Positions 23,733-31,588 of a stretch of 64,000 bases of DNA are shown here, in pieces. The notes beneath the pieces are model-generated. The model was given only the letters and a program-made list of their open reading frames with translations. It ran no database searches and was not told the DNA's origin. The translations under genes and the position numbers were made by a program. Position 1 is the first letter of the stretch; every line of letters starts with the position of its first letter. The stretch is from Streptomyces sp. CA-210063 (lineage in GTDB: Bacteria > Actinomycetota > Actinomycetes > Streptomycetales > Streptomycetaceae), in the NCBI RefSeq assembly GCF_024612015.1, contig NZ_CP102512.1:6882001-6946000 (forward strand). Reading direction: 5' to 3'.

Positions 23733-24728
23733 TCAGACGGGCGTGCGGAGTGACGACCGGCCCGCCCGCCACGCTCCGAGGAGCCGCTCGGCGAGGGCGT
23801 CCTCGAGGTGGTTGGTGGCGTCCACGCCGAAGGCCACATCGGGGTCCAGCTGCGGCTCCTCCTCCAGCAGACCGGCGACGACCTCCCGCCGTACGACCTG
23901 CTCGTGTACGGCGTCGGCCTCGACGTGCTCGTCGTAGAAGTGCTCGGCGGCGGCGCCGGCCCCGGTCCGCCGCATCGCGCGGGCGAGCCGTCGGGAGCCG
24001 GGGGAGGAGGTGATCTCGACCGCCGCGAAGTGCCCCACGAGGGCGCCCCGCAGGGCGCGGTGCAGGCCGAAGAGGGACATCAGGTTCACGAGGGCGAGCG
24101 CCTCGGCACCGGCGGCGTCCACGTAGCGGCCGTACGCGGGGTCGAGCCCCAGGTCCGTCATGAGGTCGGCGAAGAGGCGCGCGTGCACCCGCTCGGCCCG
24201 GCCCCCGCCGAACTCGTCGAACTCGATCGCGGCCATCCCCGCCTTCGCCCGCCCCCACAGCCGGGGCAGCACCCAGGCGTGCGGGTCGGCCTCCTTCAGG
24301 TGGTACAGCGAGCGCAGGGCCGCGTACTCCCGCAGCTGCCACAGCTCGCCCTCGTCCTGCAGAAAGTCACCGACGCCGCCTTCGCCCCCGCCCGCCGGTT
24401 CCACGAGCAGTTCGTCCAGCGCCTCGCGGGCGCTCTCATGCCGCGTCGCCCGGTCGCGCAGGGCTTCGAGGAACGGCCACTCCAGGGCCGCCCGGCACCG
24501 CAGCAGCTCCGGGTCCCATTCGAGGTCGGCGTCGACATCGGCGAAGCCCCGGTAGTGCAGCTCGTAGCAGAGATAGAGGGCGAGCTGGAGATCGTCGCCG
24601 AAGGGGTCGGCCCCGGCGATCTGCCGGGCGTCGGGCGGTGCCCCCGTCCTCCGCAGACACCGCACGACCGCAGCCGAAACCCGCCCCCTGCTCTCCGGCA
24701 GCACCGGACTTGCCACCCCGGTCTCCAT
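23733..24728 (-). CDS. Heme-oxygenase-like diiron redox protein
   Basis: A 331-residue alpha-helical protein. ATG 24728 is preferred over the in-frame GTG 24773, although both have weak ribosome binding sites. Candidate iron ligands follow the iron-containing redox enzyme pattern: E56 and H58 (YELHYRGF), E146 and H150 (HLKEADPH), E169/E172 (IEFDEFGGG), and FYDEHVEADAVHE at 264-276 with E267, H268, D272 and H275. The last block matches the D-E-H-x-E-x-D-x2-H of heme-oxygenase-like diiron proteins. Family knowledge: relatives oxidise, decarboxylate or cleave small molecules using O2. No signal peptide. It lies 239 bp upstream of the methyltransferase gene on the same strand. Product chemistry unknown. 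Confidence 0.75.
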   Translation of the reverse strand: METGVASPVLPESRGRVSAAVVRCLRRTGAPPDARQIAGADPFGDDLQLALYLCYELHYRGFADVDADLEWDPELLRCRAALEWPFLEALRDRATRHESAREALDELLVEPAGGGEGGVGDFLQDEGELWQLREYAALRSLYHLKEADPHAWVLPRLWGRAKAGMAAIEFDEFGGGRAERVHARLFADLMTDLGLDPAYGRYVDAAGAEALALVNLMSLFGLHRALRGALVGHFAAVEITSSPGSRRLARAMRRTGAGAAAEHFYDEHVEADAVHEQVVRREVVAGLLEEEPQLDPDVAFGVDATNHLEDALAERLLGAWRAGRSSLRTPV

Positions 24729-24796
24729 GCGCGCCGGGTACCCCGTGACACGCGAGTACTCACCTGCACGCACCCGACCACGGCGCCCACAGCGAA

Positions 24797-24824
24797 GGGG
24801 GCTCCCCTACGCAGGGGAGCCCCC
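24797..24824 (-). terminator. Terminator downstream of the CsbD gene
   Basis: Perfect 12-bp stem GGGGGCTCCCCT / AGGGGAGCCCCC with loop ACGC, about 80 bp beyond the stop of the leftward CsbD gene. It also lies ahead of the diiron gene start. Confidence 0.8.
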
Positions 24825-24852
24825 ATCCACTGGCCGTCGGCCGCACGCGTAC

Positions 24853-24930
24853 TCAGTACGGTCGTGCTCCGCCGAACGTCAGGTACGGTCGCGCTTCGCC
24901 GACGTCAGGTACGGTCGCGCTTCGCCGAAC
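24853..24930. repeat. 26-bp tandem triplication of the CsbD gene 3' end
   Basis: Three 26-bp units: 24853-24878 (diverged), 24879-24904 and 24905-24930. The last is the coding copy and contains SAKRDRT-stop. The downstream copies repeat the same codons and stop in the 3' UTR. Confidence 0.9.
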
Positions 24931-25108
24931 GCTGCGTCTCCTCGACGCGCTCCTGCGCCTTGCCCTTCATCTTCTTGGCATCGCCGCGCGCCTGCTCCAT
25001 CTTGCCCTCGACCTGCTGCTCGCGGTCGCCGGTGACCTTCCCGGACATCTCCTTGGCCTTGCCCTTGATCTTGTCCATGTTGCCCTTGCTCTTGCCCTTG
25101 GCGGCCAT
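24905..25108 (-). CDS. CsbD-family stress-response protein
   Basis: A 67-residue, highly charged CsbD-like protein starting MAAKGKSKGNMDKIKGKAKEM, with GKVTGDREQQVEGKMEQARG in the middle. Start ATG 25108 is set by AAGGAG six bases ahead; an upstream in-frame ATG at 25228 would add 40 low-complexity residues without a site. Family knowledge: CsbD proteins are small general-stress proteins controlled by stress sigma factors; function unknown. Its 3' end is repeated twice in the following sequence. Confidence 0.85.
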   Translation of the reverse strand: MAAKGKSKGNMDKIKGKAKEMSGKVTGDREQQVEGKMEQARGDAKKMKGKAQERVEETQRSAKRDRT

Positions 25109-25356
25109 GGTTTCTCCTTGGTGGGGGGAGGTTGGCTCTCCCGCCCAACGTAAGGCGGCTCGGTGGCTGTCGCGAGCCGAAGCGTCACGCTGCGTGGTGA
25201 CCGTGATCGTCGTGATCGTCGTGATCACCGTGGCCGCGCGGCGGTCGGCCCCGGGGAGGGGTCCCGGACCGGCCGGGCTAGAAAGGCCCTGCGGGAAATC
25301 CCTTGGGGAGATCCCTGTGAGAGCCTTTCCACCCCTGAGGACAGGAGACCCACCTC

Positions 25357-25725
25357 ATGACCACGGGTATGAGCCGACGAGCCGCGAACACCGCCGCCAC
25401 ACTGACCCTCGCGGGCGCACTGGGCCTCGGTGCCCTGGCCCCGGCCGCGAACGCCGCCAACGGCCCCTGCTACGACGGCCGTTGCAAGACCACCGTCACG
25501 GCCGGGAAGTCCATCAAGGTCAACAGCAAGAAGTTCGGCTTCGGGAAGTTCAAGGTCGTCTCCGTCAGCTCCAGGTCCGTGAAGTTCTCGGCCACTTCGA
25601 GCGGCGTCTACCTGAACGCCAGCGTCAGCCCCGGCGGCACCGTCAAGCTCAACAACCTCAAGATCTGGGTCAAGTCCGTCTCCGGCAAGAAGGCCAAGAT
25701 CCAGCTGTTCCCCACGAAGTACTGA
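25357..25725 (+). CDS. Small secreted beta-rich protein, function unknown
   Basis: A 122-residue protein with a signal peptide (MTTGMSRRAANTAATL, hydrophobic to about residue 29, cut near AANAAN). Start ATG 25357 follows AGGAGA. The mature domain begins with NGPCYDGRCKTT, a CxxxxxC pair, then alternating Val/Lys/Ser strands (KVNSKKFGFGKFKVVSVSS) that suggest a compact beta-sandwich. No family recognised. The plan is like the 130-residue protein at 9778. Two tandem terminator hairpins follow. Confidence 0.75.
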   Translation: MTTGMSRRAANTAATLTLAGALGLGALAPAANAANGPCYDGRCKTTVTAGKSIKVNSKKFGFGKFKVVSVSSRSVKFSATSSGVYLNASVSPGGTVKLNNLKIWVKSVSGKKAKIQLFPTKY

Positions 25726-25750
25726 GCGTCGGCCCGAGGGCCGAACGGGT

Positions 25751-25780
25751 CGGGCACCTCCCCAGCCGGGGAGGTGCCCG
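25751..25780 (+). terminator. First of two tandem terminator hairpins
   Basis: Perfect 13-bp stem CGGGCACCTCCCC / GGGGAGGTGCCCG with loop AGCC, 25 bp past the stop of the secreted-protein gene. Confidence 0.85.
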
Positions 25781-25789
25781 ATGTGCTGT

Positions 25790-25839
25790 CCAGGGCCCTT
25801 CTGAGGGATCTCCGGGGAGATCCCTCAGAAGGGCCCTGG
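25790..25839. terminator. Second tandem terminator hairpin, 24-bp perfect stem
   Basis: A 24-bp left arm starting CCAGGGCCCTTCTGAGGG and its exact complement, separated by only GG. It lies between the convergent secreted-protein and LacI genes and would stop both transcripts. Confidence 0.88.
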
Positions 25840-25899
25840 GGCCAGGGATGTTGAGTGAGGACGTGCTTCCCGGCCGTACTCTCTTCCCTGAGGAGCACC

Positions 25900-26943
25900 T
25901 CAAGCCTCCCGAGGCCCCCCGCTCGACCCCCGCACCATCAACTCCCCCCGAACCGTGGCGATCCCGCCCGGCGGCGGCTCCTCCCGCCCCATCGCGATCC
26001 GCCCCGCCCGAGCTCCCGCCTCCGACAACGGCAACCGCACGGTCGTCAGCGCGGGTACCGCGTCGATACTGAACGGCAGATCATCGAAACCGGCCACGGA
26101 GACATCGTCCGGAATCCGCAACCCGGAATCCCGCAGGGCCGCACAAGCCCCCAACGCCACCGTGTCGTTGGCCGCGACCACGGCCGTCAGAGAAGGATCC
26201 CGCCGCAACAGCTCCAGCGTCGCCTCGTACCCGGAGAGCCGGTCGTAGCGCCCGTACACGGTCCGTCCGGGATCGTCCTCGATGCCGGCCGCGGCCAGTG
26301 CCGCCCGGTGCCCCTCCAGCCGGTGCCGCGTGGTGGTCCGCTCCTCCGGCCCGGCGATGTACCCGAGCCGTCGATGCCCGAGCCCGATCAGGTGCTCGGT
26401 GAGCTGCTGCCCGCCGCCCCGGTTGTCGAAGGTGATCGCGATGGCCTCCGGTGCGGGCGGCCGCCCGCACAGCACCACGCGCGTACCGGCCTCCGCCAGC
26501 TTCCGCAGCTTGTTGCCGACGGCGGCCAGATGCACCGGGTCCTCGACGGCCCCACCCGTGAGGACGACCGCCGCGGCGCGCTGGCGCTGCAACAGCGTGA
26601 GATAGGTCAGCTCGCGCTCCGGGGAGCCGCCCGTGTTGCACACCACGGCCAGCCGCTCCCCGCCCGCGCGCCCGCCCGGCCCGCCGATCTCGGACTGGAT
26701 GGCACCGGCCATGATCCCGAAGAAGGGGTCGGCGATGTCGTTCACGAGGATACCGACGAGGTCGGAGGTGGCGGCGGCGAGCGCGCTCGCGGGGCCGTTG
26801 AGGACGTACTCCAGCTCGTCCACGGCCTTCAGCACCCGCTCGCGCGTGGACGCGGCCACCGGATAGTTGCCGTTGAGCACCCGGGAGACGGTCGCGGGCG
26901 ACACCTGCGCGCGGGCCGCCACGTCCGCCAGGGTCACAGTCAT
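25900..26943 (-). CDS. LacI-family transcriptional regulator
   Basis: A 347-residue LacI/GalR repressor. Start ATG 26943, after GAGGACGAGGAAACG. The N-terminal HTH is TLADVAARAQVSPATVSRVL with hinge, followed by the periplasmic-binding-protein fold (VGILVNDIADPFFGIM, GYIAGPEERTTT, VVAANDTVALGACAAL, VSVAGFDDLPFS). Family knowledge: LacI proteins bind a pseudo-palindromic operator and release it when a sugar-derived inducer binds. It is divergent from the Gfo/Idh/MocA operon, 254 bp away, with a LacI-type operator at 27093-27104 in the gap. It likely regulates that operon and perhaps itself. Confidence 0.9.
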   Translation of the reverse strand: MTVTLADVAARAQVSPATVSRVLNGNYPVAASTRERVLKAVDELEYVLNGPASALAAATSDLVGILVNDIADPFFGIMAGAIQSEIGGPGGRAGGERLAVVCNTGGSPERELTYLTLLQRQRAAAVVLTGGAVEDPVHLAAVGNKLRKLAEAGTRVVLCGRPPAPEAIAITFDNRGGGQQLTEHLIGLGHRRLGYIAGPEERTTTRHRLEGHRAALAAAGIEDDPGRTVYGRYDRLSGYEATLELLRRDPSLTAVVAANDTVALGACAALRDSGLRIPDDVSVAGFDDLPFSIDAVPALTTVRLPLSEAGARAGRIAMGREEPPPGGIATVRGELMVRGSSGGPREA

Positions 26944-27050
26944 CGTTTCCTCGTCCTCCGGTGCGCGTCTTGTTCGGTTGTAGGGGAGCGAAGGAACCAT
27001 ACGACCGCGATCGCCGTTCGCCCCCTCGAACAACTCGACCCCCCTGCGGT

Positions 27051-27104
27051 CTTGTCCGGACCGCTGGTCAGAGGCTAGCTTCTCATTGGATAGAAAGCGC
27101 TTGC
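27051..27104 (+). promoter_or_regulatory. Putative promoter and LacI-type operator of the sugar operon
   Basis: A candidate promoter has TTGTCC (about 27053) and TAGCTT about 18 bp on. Just downstream is GAAAGCGCTTGC at 27093-27104, with core AAAGCGCTT typical of LacI/GalR operators (one half-site change). The operator overlaps the transcription start zone, a repressing position. Confidence 0.6.
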
Positions 27105-27197
27105 TGTGACGCTCACCCTTCAGTCGGGCGTACGCGGCGCCGGACGCGTACGAACAAACGAACGCATACGAACGCAGATGAACGAAGGGATCGGGCC

Positions 27198-28349
27198 GTG
27201 ACACGCAAGACCGTACGGATCGCCATGAACGGCGTGACCGGGCGCATGGGCTACCGCCAGCACCTGGTCCGCTCCATACTCGCCATCCGTGAGCAGGGCG
27301 GCCTCGACCTCGGTGACGGCACCGTGCTGTGGCCCGAGCCGATCCTCGTCGGCCGCCGCGAGCACGCGCTGAAGGCGATGGCCGAGCGGCACGGCCTGGA
27401 GCACTGGGCGACGGACGTGGACGAGGTCCTCGCCGACGACTCCGTCGAGATCTACTTCGACGCCCAGGTCACCTCGGCCCGCGAGGAGGCGATCACGAAG
27501 GCGATCGCGGCGGGCAAGCACATCTACACCGAGAAGCCGACCGCCACCGGCCTCGACGGCGCCCTGGAGCTGGCCCGGCTGGCTGCCGCCGCCGGCATCA
27601 AGCACGGCGTCGTCCAGGACAAGCTCTTCCTCCCGGGCCTGCTGAAGCTCAAGCGCCTCATCGACGGCGGCTTCTTCGGCCGCATCCTCTCCATCCGCGG
27701 CGAGTTCGGCTACTGGGTCTTCGAGGGCGACTGGCAGGAGGCCCAGCGCCCCTCCTGGAACTACCGCGCCGAGGACGGCGGCGGCATCGTCGTCGACATG
27801 TTCCCGCACTGGGAGTACGTCCTGCACGAGCTGTTCGGCCGTGTGAAGACCGTCCAGGCCCTCACCGCCACCCACATCCCGCAGCGCTGGGACGAGCAGG
27901 ACAAGCCGTACGACGCCACGGCCGACGACGCCGCGTACGGCATCTTCGAGCTGGACGGCGGCGCGATCGCCCAGATCAACTCCTCCTGGGCCGTCCGCGT
28001 CAACCGCGACGAGCTGGTGGAGTTCCAGGTCGACGGCACGGAGGGCTCGGCGGTGGCAGGTCTGAGGAACTGCCGTGTCCAGCACCGCTCCGCCACCCCC
28101 AAGCCGGTCTGGAACCCCGACATCCCCGCCACCTACTCCTTCCGCGACCAGTGGCAGGAGGTGCCCGACAACGCCGAGTTCGACAACGGCTTCAAGGCCC
28201 AGTGGGAGCTGTTCCTCAAGCACGTCTACGCCGACGCGCCCTACCACTGGGACCTGCTGGCCGGCGCCCGCGGTGTCCAGCTCGCCGAGCTGGGCCTGAA
28301 GTCCTCGGCCGAGGGCGTCCGTCTCGACGTACCGGAGATCCAGCTGTGA
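27198..28349 (+). CDS. Gfo/Idh/MocA-family NAD(P)-dependent oxidoreductase
   Basis: A 383-residue sugar dehydrogenase-like protein; GTG 27198 has GAAGGGA at 27183-27189. The N-terminal Rossmann segment is VRIAMNGVTGRMGYRQH, unusually without the typical GxGxxG. The family EKP signature is HIYTEKPTATGLDG, and the catalytic helix carries DMFPHWEYVLHELFG. The C-terminal alpha/beta domain is present to the end. Family knowledge: members oxidise sugars, inositols or their phosphates. The stop overlaps the DUF993 start (GTGA). With the isomerase it forms a sugar-catabolic unit; the inducer of the neighbouring LacI repressor is probably its substrate (inference). Confidence 0.87.
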   Translation: MTRKTVRIAMNGVTGRMGYRQHLVRSILAIREQGGLDLGDGTVLWPEPILVGRREHALKAMAERHGLEHWATDVDEVLADDSVEIYFDAQVTSAREEAITKAIAAGKHIYTEKPTATGLDGALELARLAAAAGIKHGVVQDKLFLPGLLKLKRLIDGGFFGRILSIRGEFGYWVFEGDWQEAQRPSWNYRAEDGGGIVVDMFPHWEYVLHELFGRVKTVQALTATHIPQRWDEQDKPYDATADDAAYGIFELDGGAIAQINSSWAVRVNRDELVEFQVDGTEGSAVAGLRNCRVQHRSATPKPVWNPDIPATYSFRDQWQEVPDNAEFDNGFKAQWELFLKHVYADAPYHWDLLAGARGVQLAELGLKSSAEGVRLDVPEIQL

Positions 28350-29497
28350 CGATCCGACTGCCCGGCGCGGACGGGGTGTTGAAGGCCTACAGCCCGCGCA
28401 CCGAACCGCTTGCCCTCTCCACCGGTGCCCCCTTCACCTCCCGTACGGTCTTCTCGGCGGCGCACGTCGTCGCCGACCCGTACGCGGACGTGTCCCCGGA
28501 TTCCCCCGCCGCCGTCGACTGGGACGCCACCCTCGCCTTCCGCCGCCACCTCTGGTCGCACGGCCTGGGTGTCGCCGAGGCGATGGACACCGCCCAGCGC
28601 GGCATGGGCCTGGACTGGGCGGGCGCGGCGGAGCTGATCCGCCGCAGCGCCGCCGAGGCCAAGGCGGTCGGCGGGCGCATCGCGTGCGGCGTCGGCACGG
28701 ACCAGGTCGCCTCGGGTTCGCTGGGGGAGATCCGCAAGGCGTACGAGGAGCAGCTGGCCGTCGTCGAGGAGTCGGGCGCCCAGGCGATCCTGATGGCCTC
28801 GCGCGCGCTGGCCGCCACCGCGCAGGGCCCCGAGGACTACCTGGAGATCTACGGCCACCTGCTGCGGCAGGCCGCCGAGCCGGTCGTCCTGCACTGGCTG
28901 GGCCCGATGTTCGACCCGGCCCTGGAGGGCTACTGGGGCTCGTCGGACCTGGACACGGCGACGGACACCTTCCTCGACGTCATCGCGGCCCACCCCGACA
29001 AGGTCGACGGCATCAAGGTGTCGCTGCTGGACGCCCAGCGCGAGATCGACATCCGCCGCAGACTCCCCGTCGGGGTCCGCTGCTACACGGGCGACGACTT
29101 CAACTACCCCGAGCTGATCGCGGGCGACGAGAAGGGCTTCAGCCACGCGCTGCTCGGCATCTTCGACCCGCTGGGCCCGCTGGCGGCGGAGGCGGTCCGC
29201 GTCCTGGACACGGGGAACGTGCAGGGCTTCCGGGACCTGCTCGACCCCACGGTCGAACTCTCCCGCCACCTCTTCCAGACCCCCACCCGCTTCTACAAGA
29301 CGGGCGTGGTGTTCCTGGCCTGGCTGTCCGGCCACCAGTCGCACTTCACGATGGTCGGCGGCCTCCAGTCGGCCCGCTCCCTCCCGCACTTCGCGCGCGC
29401 CTACGAACTCGCCGACGGCCTGGGCCTGTTCCCGGACCCGGCGCTGGCGGAGGCCCGGATGAAGAACCTGCTCTCCCTGTACGGAGTGGCCCAGTGA
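28346..29497 (+). CDS. DUF993 / dihydrodipicolinate synthase-like aldolase
   Basis: A 383-residue protein with a DHDPS-like TIM barrel, matching the DUF993 family that accompanies Gfo/Idh/MocA dehydrogenases in actinobacteria. Segments are GRIACGVGTDQVASGS, AQAILMASRALAATAQ, VVLHWLGPMFDPALEG, VDGIKVSLLDAQREID (candidate Schiff-base lysine) and VRCYTGDDFNYPEL. Family knowledge: DHDPS-fold enzymes make or break carbon-carbon bonds via a lysine imine; activity for DUF993 is not established to my knowledge. It overlaps both neighbours by 4 bp, so all three genes are coupled. Confidence 0.85.
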   Translation: MTIRLPGADGVLKAYSPRTEPLALSTGAPFTSRTVFSAAHVVADPYADVSPDSPAAVDWDATLAFRRHLWSHGLGVAEAMDTAQRGMGLDWAGAAELIRRSAAEAKAVGGRIACGVGTDQVASGSLGEIRKAYEEQLAVVEESGAQAILMASRALAATAQGPEDYLEIYGHLLRQAAEPVVLHWLGPMFDPALEGYWGSSDLDTATDTFLDVIAAHPDKVDGIKVSLLDAQREIDIRRRLPVGVRCYTGDDFNYPELIAGDEKGFSHALLGIFDPLGPLAAEAVRVLDTGNVQGFRDLLDPTVELSRHLFQTPTRFYKTGVVFLAWLSGHQSHFTMVGGLQSARSLPHFARAYELADGLGLFPDPALAEARMKNLLSLYGVAQ

Positions 29498-30327
29498 GTA
29501 CGGGACTTGAGCGTTTCAGCATCAACCAGATGACGGTCAAGCAGCTGTCGATGCCCGAACTGGTCGCCGGTTGCGTCGAGTTGGGCATCCCGGGCGTGGG
29601 CCTCTGGCGCGAGCCGGTGGCGGCGTACGGCCTGGACGCCACGGCCAAGCTGATCCGCGACGCGGGTCTGACGGTCACCACCCTCTGCCGGGGCGGCTTC
29701 TTCACGGCCATCGACGAGGCGGAGCGGACGGCGGCCCTGGCCGACAACCGCAAGGCGATCGACGAGGCGGCGACGCTGGGCACGGACACGCTGGTGCTGG
29801 TGTCCGGCGGTCTCCCGTCCGGCTCGAAGGACCTGCACGGCGCCCGCGAGCGCATCGCGGACGCCCTGTCCGAACTGGGCCCCTACGCGGCGTCGAACGG
29901 CGTCCGCCTCGCCATCGAGCCCCTGCACCCCATGTTCGCCTCGGACCGCTGCGTGGTGTCGACGCTGTCCCAGGCCCTGGACATCGCCGAACGCTTCCCG
30001 GCGGAGCAGGTGGGCGTGACCGTCGACACGTACCACATCTGGTGGGACGACACGGCCCCGGCGGCGATCGCCCGCGCCGGTGCCTCCGGCCGTATCCACA
30101 CCTTCCAACTCGCCGACTGGATCACCCCGTTGCCCCAGGGCGTCCTGACCGGCCGGGGCCAGATCGGCGACGGCGCGATCGACATGAGGGAGTGGAAGGG
30201 GTACGTCGAGGCGGCGGGCTACGCCGGTCCCATCGAGGTCGAGCTGTTCAACGACGACCTGTGGGCCGGGGGCGGGCGTGAGCTGCTGGCCGAGACGGCG
30301 CGGCGGTTCGTGGAGCACGCTGCGTGA
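29494..30327 (+). CDS. Sugar phosphate isomerase/epimerase (TIM barrel)
   Basis: A 277-residue xylose-isomerase-like barrel starting MSTGLERFSINQMTVKQLSM. Metal-site segments include LAIEPLHPMFAS (Glu), VTVDTYHIWWDD (Asp, His), HTFQLADWITPLP and GPIEVELFNDDLW (Glu). GTG 29494 overlaps the DUF993 stop. It is the third gene of the LacI-regulated operon; a 12-bp-stem terminator follows. A second, unlinked gene of the same fold is at 19861. The substrate is a keto- or aldo-sugar by family. Confidence 0.85.
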   Translation: MSTGLERFSINQMTVKQLSMPELVAGCVELGIPGVGLWREPVAAYGLDATAKLIRDAGLTVTTLCRGGFFTAIDEAERTAALADNRKAIDEAATLGTDTLVLVSGGLPSGSKDLHGARERIADALSELGPYAASNGVRLAIEPLHPMFASDRCVVSTLSQALDIAERFPAEQVGVTVDTYHIWWDDTAPAAIARAGASGRIHTFQLADWITPLPQGVLTGRGQIGDGAIDMREWKGYVEAAGYAGPIEVELFNDDLWAGGGRELLAETARRFVEHAA

Positions 30328-30341
30328 CGTAGTCGCCGTAC

Positions 30342-30373
30342 GTTCCCGGGGACGTGGTCGTGTCCCCGGGAAC
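30342..30373 (+). terminator. Terminator of the Gfo/DUF993/isomerase operon
   Basis: Perfect 12-bp stem GTTCCCGGGGAC / GTCCCCGGGAAC with an 8-nt loop, 15 bp past the last stop. Confidence 0.8.
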
Positions 30374-30436
30374 CGGCGGCCTCCCGAGCGGCTCGGTGCC
30401 GGGCCGCGGTACCGGGTGTCGCGCCGCTCGTACGCC

Positions 30437-31402
30437 TCACCGGTGACGGTGGCGGCGTCGGTACCAGAGCGCGCCGACGGCGGCGGATGCCGTGGCCACG
30501 ACGATGCCGAGGACCGGCCAGCGGCTGTCGGCGATGCGCAGGCCCGTCAGGAAGGTCACGGCGATCAGCACGAGCGGCACGAGGAGGGAGAGCAGCGCAC
30601 GGAGCGCGGCCCCCACCACTTGCGGTTCGACGTGGGAGGCCCGGTGGGGCGGGGCGGGTGCGGAGTCGGCGAAGTAGTAGGCGAGGACACGGTCCGTCAG
30701 GCGGGCGTCGGTACGCCGGTAGCTCACCGCCAGGTACGGGAGCCAGACGAGGGGGGCGACCGTTCCGATCAGGAGGACCGAGCCGAGGAGCAGCCACCGC
30801 GAGGCCTGGACGGCGACCCGGCGTACGTGTCGGCCCGCTTCCGGGCTCTCGTCGCCCGGCGTGAGCACGCCGAGGATGCGGGCCATGCGCAGGGTGACCT
30901 GCCACAGGGCCGCCCATCGCTTCCAGCGGGCGGGTGCCTCGGCGACAGGTCCCGTACGGGCGAGCGCGTCCCGCGCCTGCCGGGTGTTCTCGTACACGCC
31001 CTGGAAGACGAGGAGTTCGCCGGCGCGGGCGCTCGCCGTGGGGTCGCGGCCGTCGAGGGCGGCCAGTTCCAGGGCGGTACGGGCCTGACTGAGCAGCGCC
31101 GCGCAGAACGCGACGGGGATGAGCACGAGGAAGGGGCCGCCCACCAGGGAGCCCTCCGACACGACGGCCCGTCGGCCGCGGGCGATCACCCGGGCCCGGA
31201 GCTCCGTCTCGGTGGCGTCAGGGTGGTTCCGCCGGAGCCGGGTGATCGCTTCGGACGCGGCCGGACCCATCCGGCGGACGGCGAATTCGGCGAGGAGTTC
31301 GGGGAGGTGCCCGGGATCCGCGACGACCAACGCCAGCAGCGAGCGCTCCGGGGAGGGCTCCTTGCGGGAACCCGCAGTGCTCGGAGTCTCCAGGTGAGGC
31401 AT
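30437..31402 (-). CDS. Integral membrane protein, function unknown
   Basis: A 321-residue protein with about four or five hydrophobic segments (LVGGPFLVLIPVAFCAALL, WLLLGSVLLIGTVAPLVWL, LLSLLVPLVLIAVTFLTGL, VLGIVVATASAAVGALWY). The N-terminal region is soluble and acidic (RSLLALVVADPGHLPELLAE), and the C-terminus is basic (YRRRHRHR). No known family. ATG 31402 has no strong ribosome binding site. It is divergent from the LuxR-like regulator gene, 186 bp away. Confidence 0.7.
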   Translation of the reverse strand: MPHLETPSTAGSRKEPSPERSLLALVVADPGHLPELLAEFAVRRMGPAASEAITRLRRNHPDATETELRARVIARGRRAVVSEGSLVGGPFLVLIPVAFCAALLSQARTALELAALDGRDPTASARAGELLVFQGVYENTRQARDALARTGPVAEAPARWKRWAALWQVTLRMARILGVLTPGDESPEAGRHVRRVAVQASRWLLLGSVLLIGTVAPLVWLPYLAVSYRRTDARLTDRVLAYYFADSAPAPPHRASHVEPQVVGAALRALLSLLVPLVLIAVTFLTGLRIADSRWPVLGIVVATASAAVGALWYRRRHRHR

Positions 31403-31588
31403 GAATCGTATCTATCACGAATCGCCGTAAATCAGGCATTAAGGGGAACGTCGCCCAGCGGACCTCGGCCAGGGCCGAGGGAGAAAAGGCCTGGTGAACG
31501 GGCCCGGCCCGCCGCCGCTGCGCGCGTAGGCGGGAACGCTGCCATGCTGGATCGAGGGGCGCGGCCCAGGACCTGACCGTGACGGACA

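Noticed and set aside
27120..28247. A 375-codon minus-strand open frame opposite the Gfo/Idh/MocA gene
   Set aside because: Shadow frame; the plus-strand gene has a ribosome binding site, family motifs and 4-bp coupling to the next gene.
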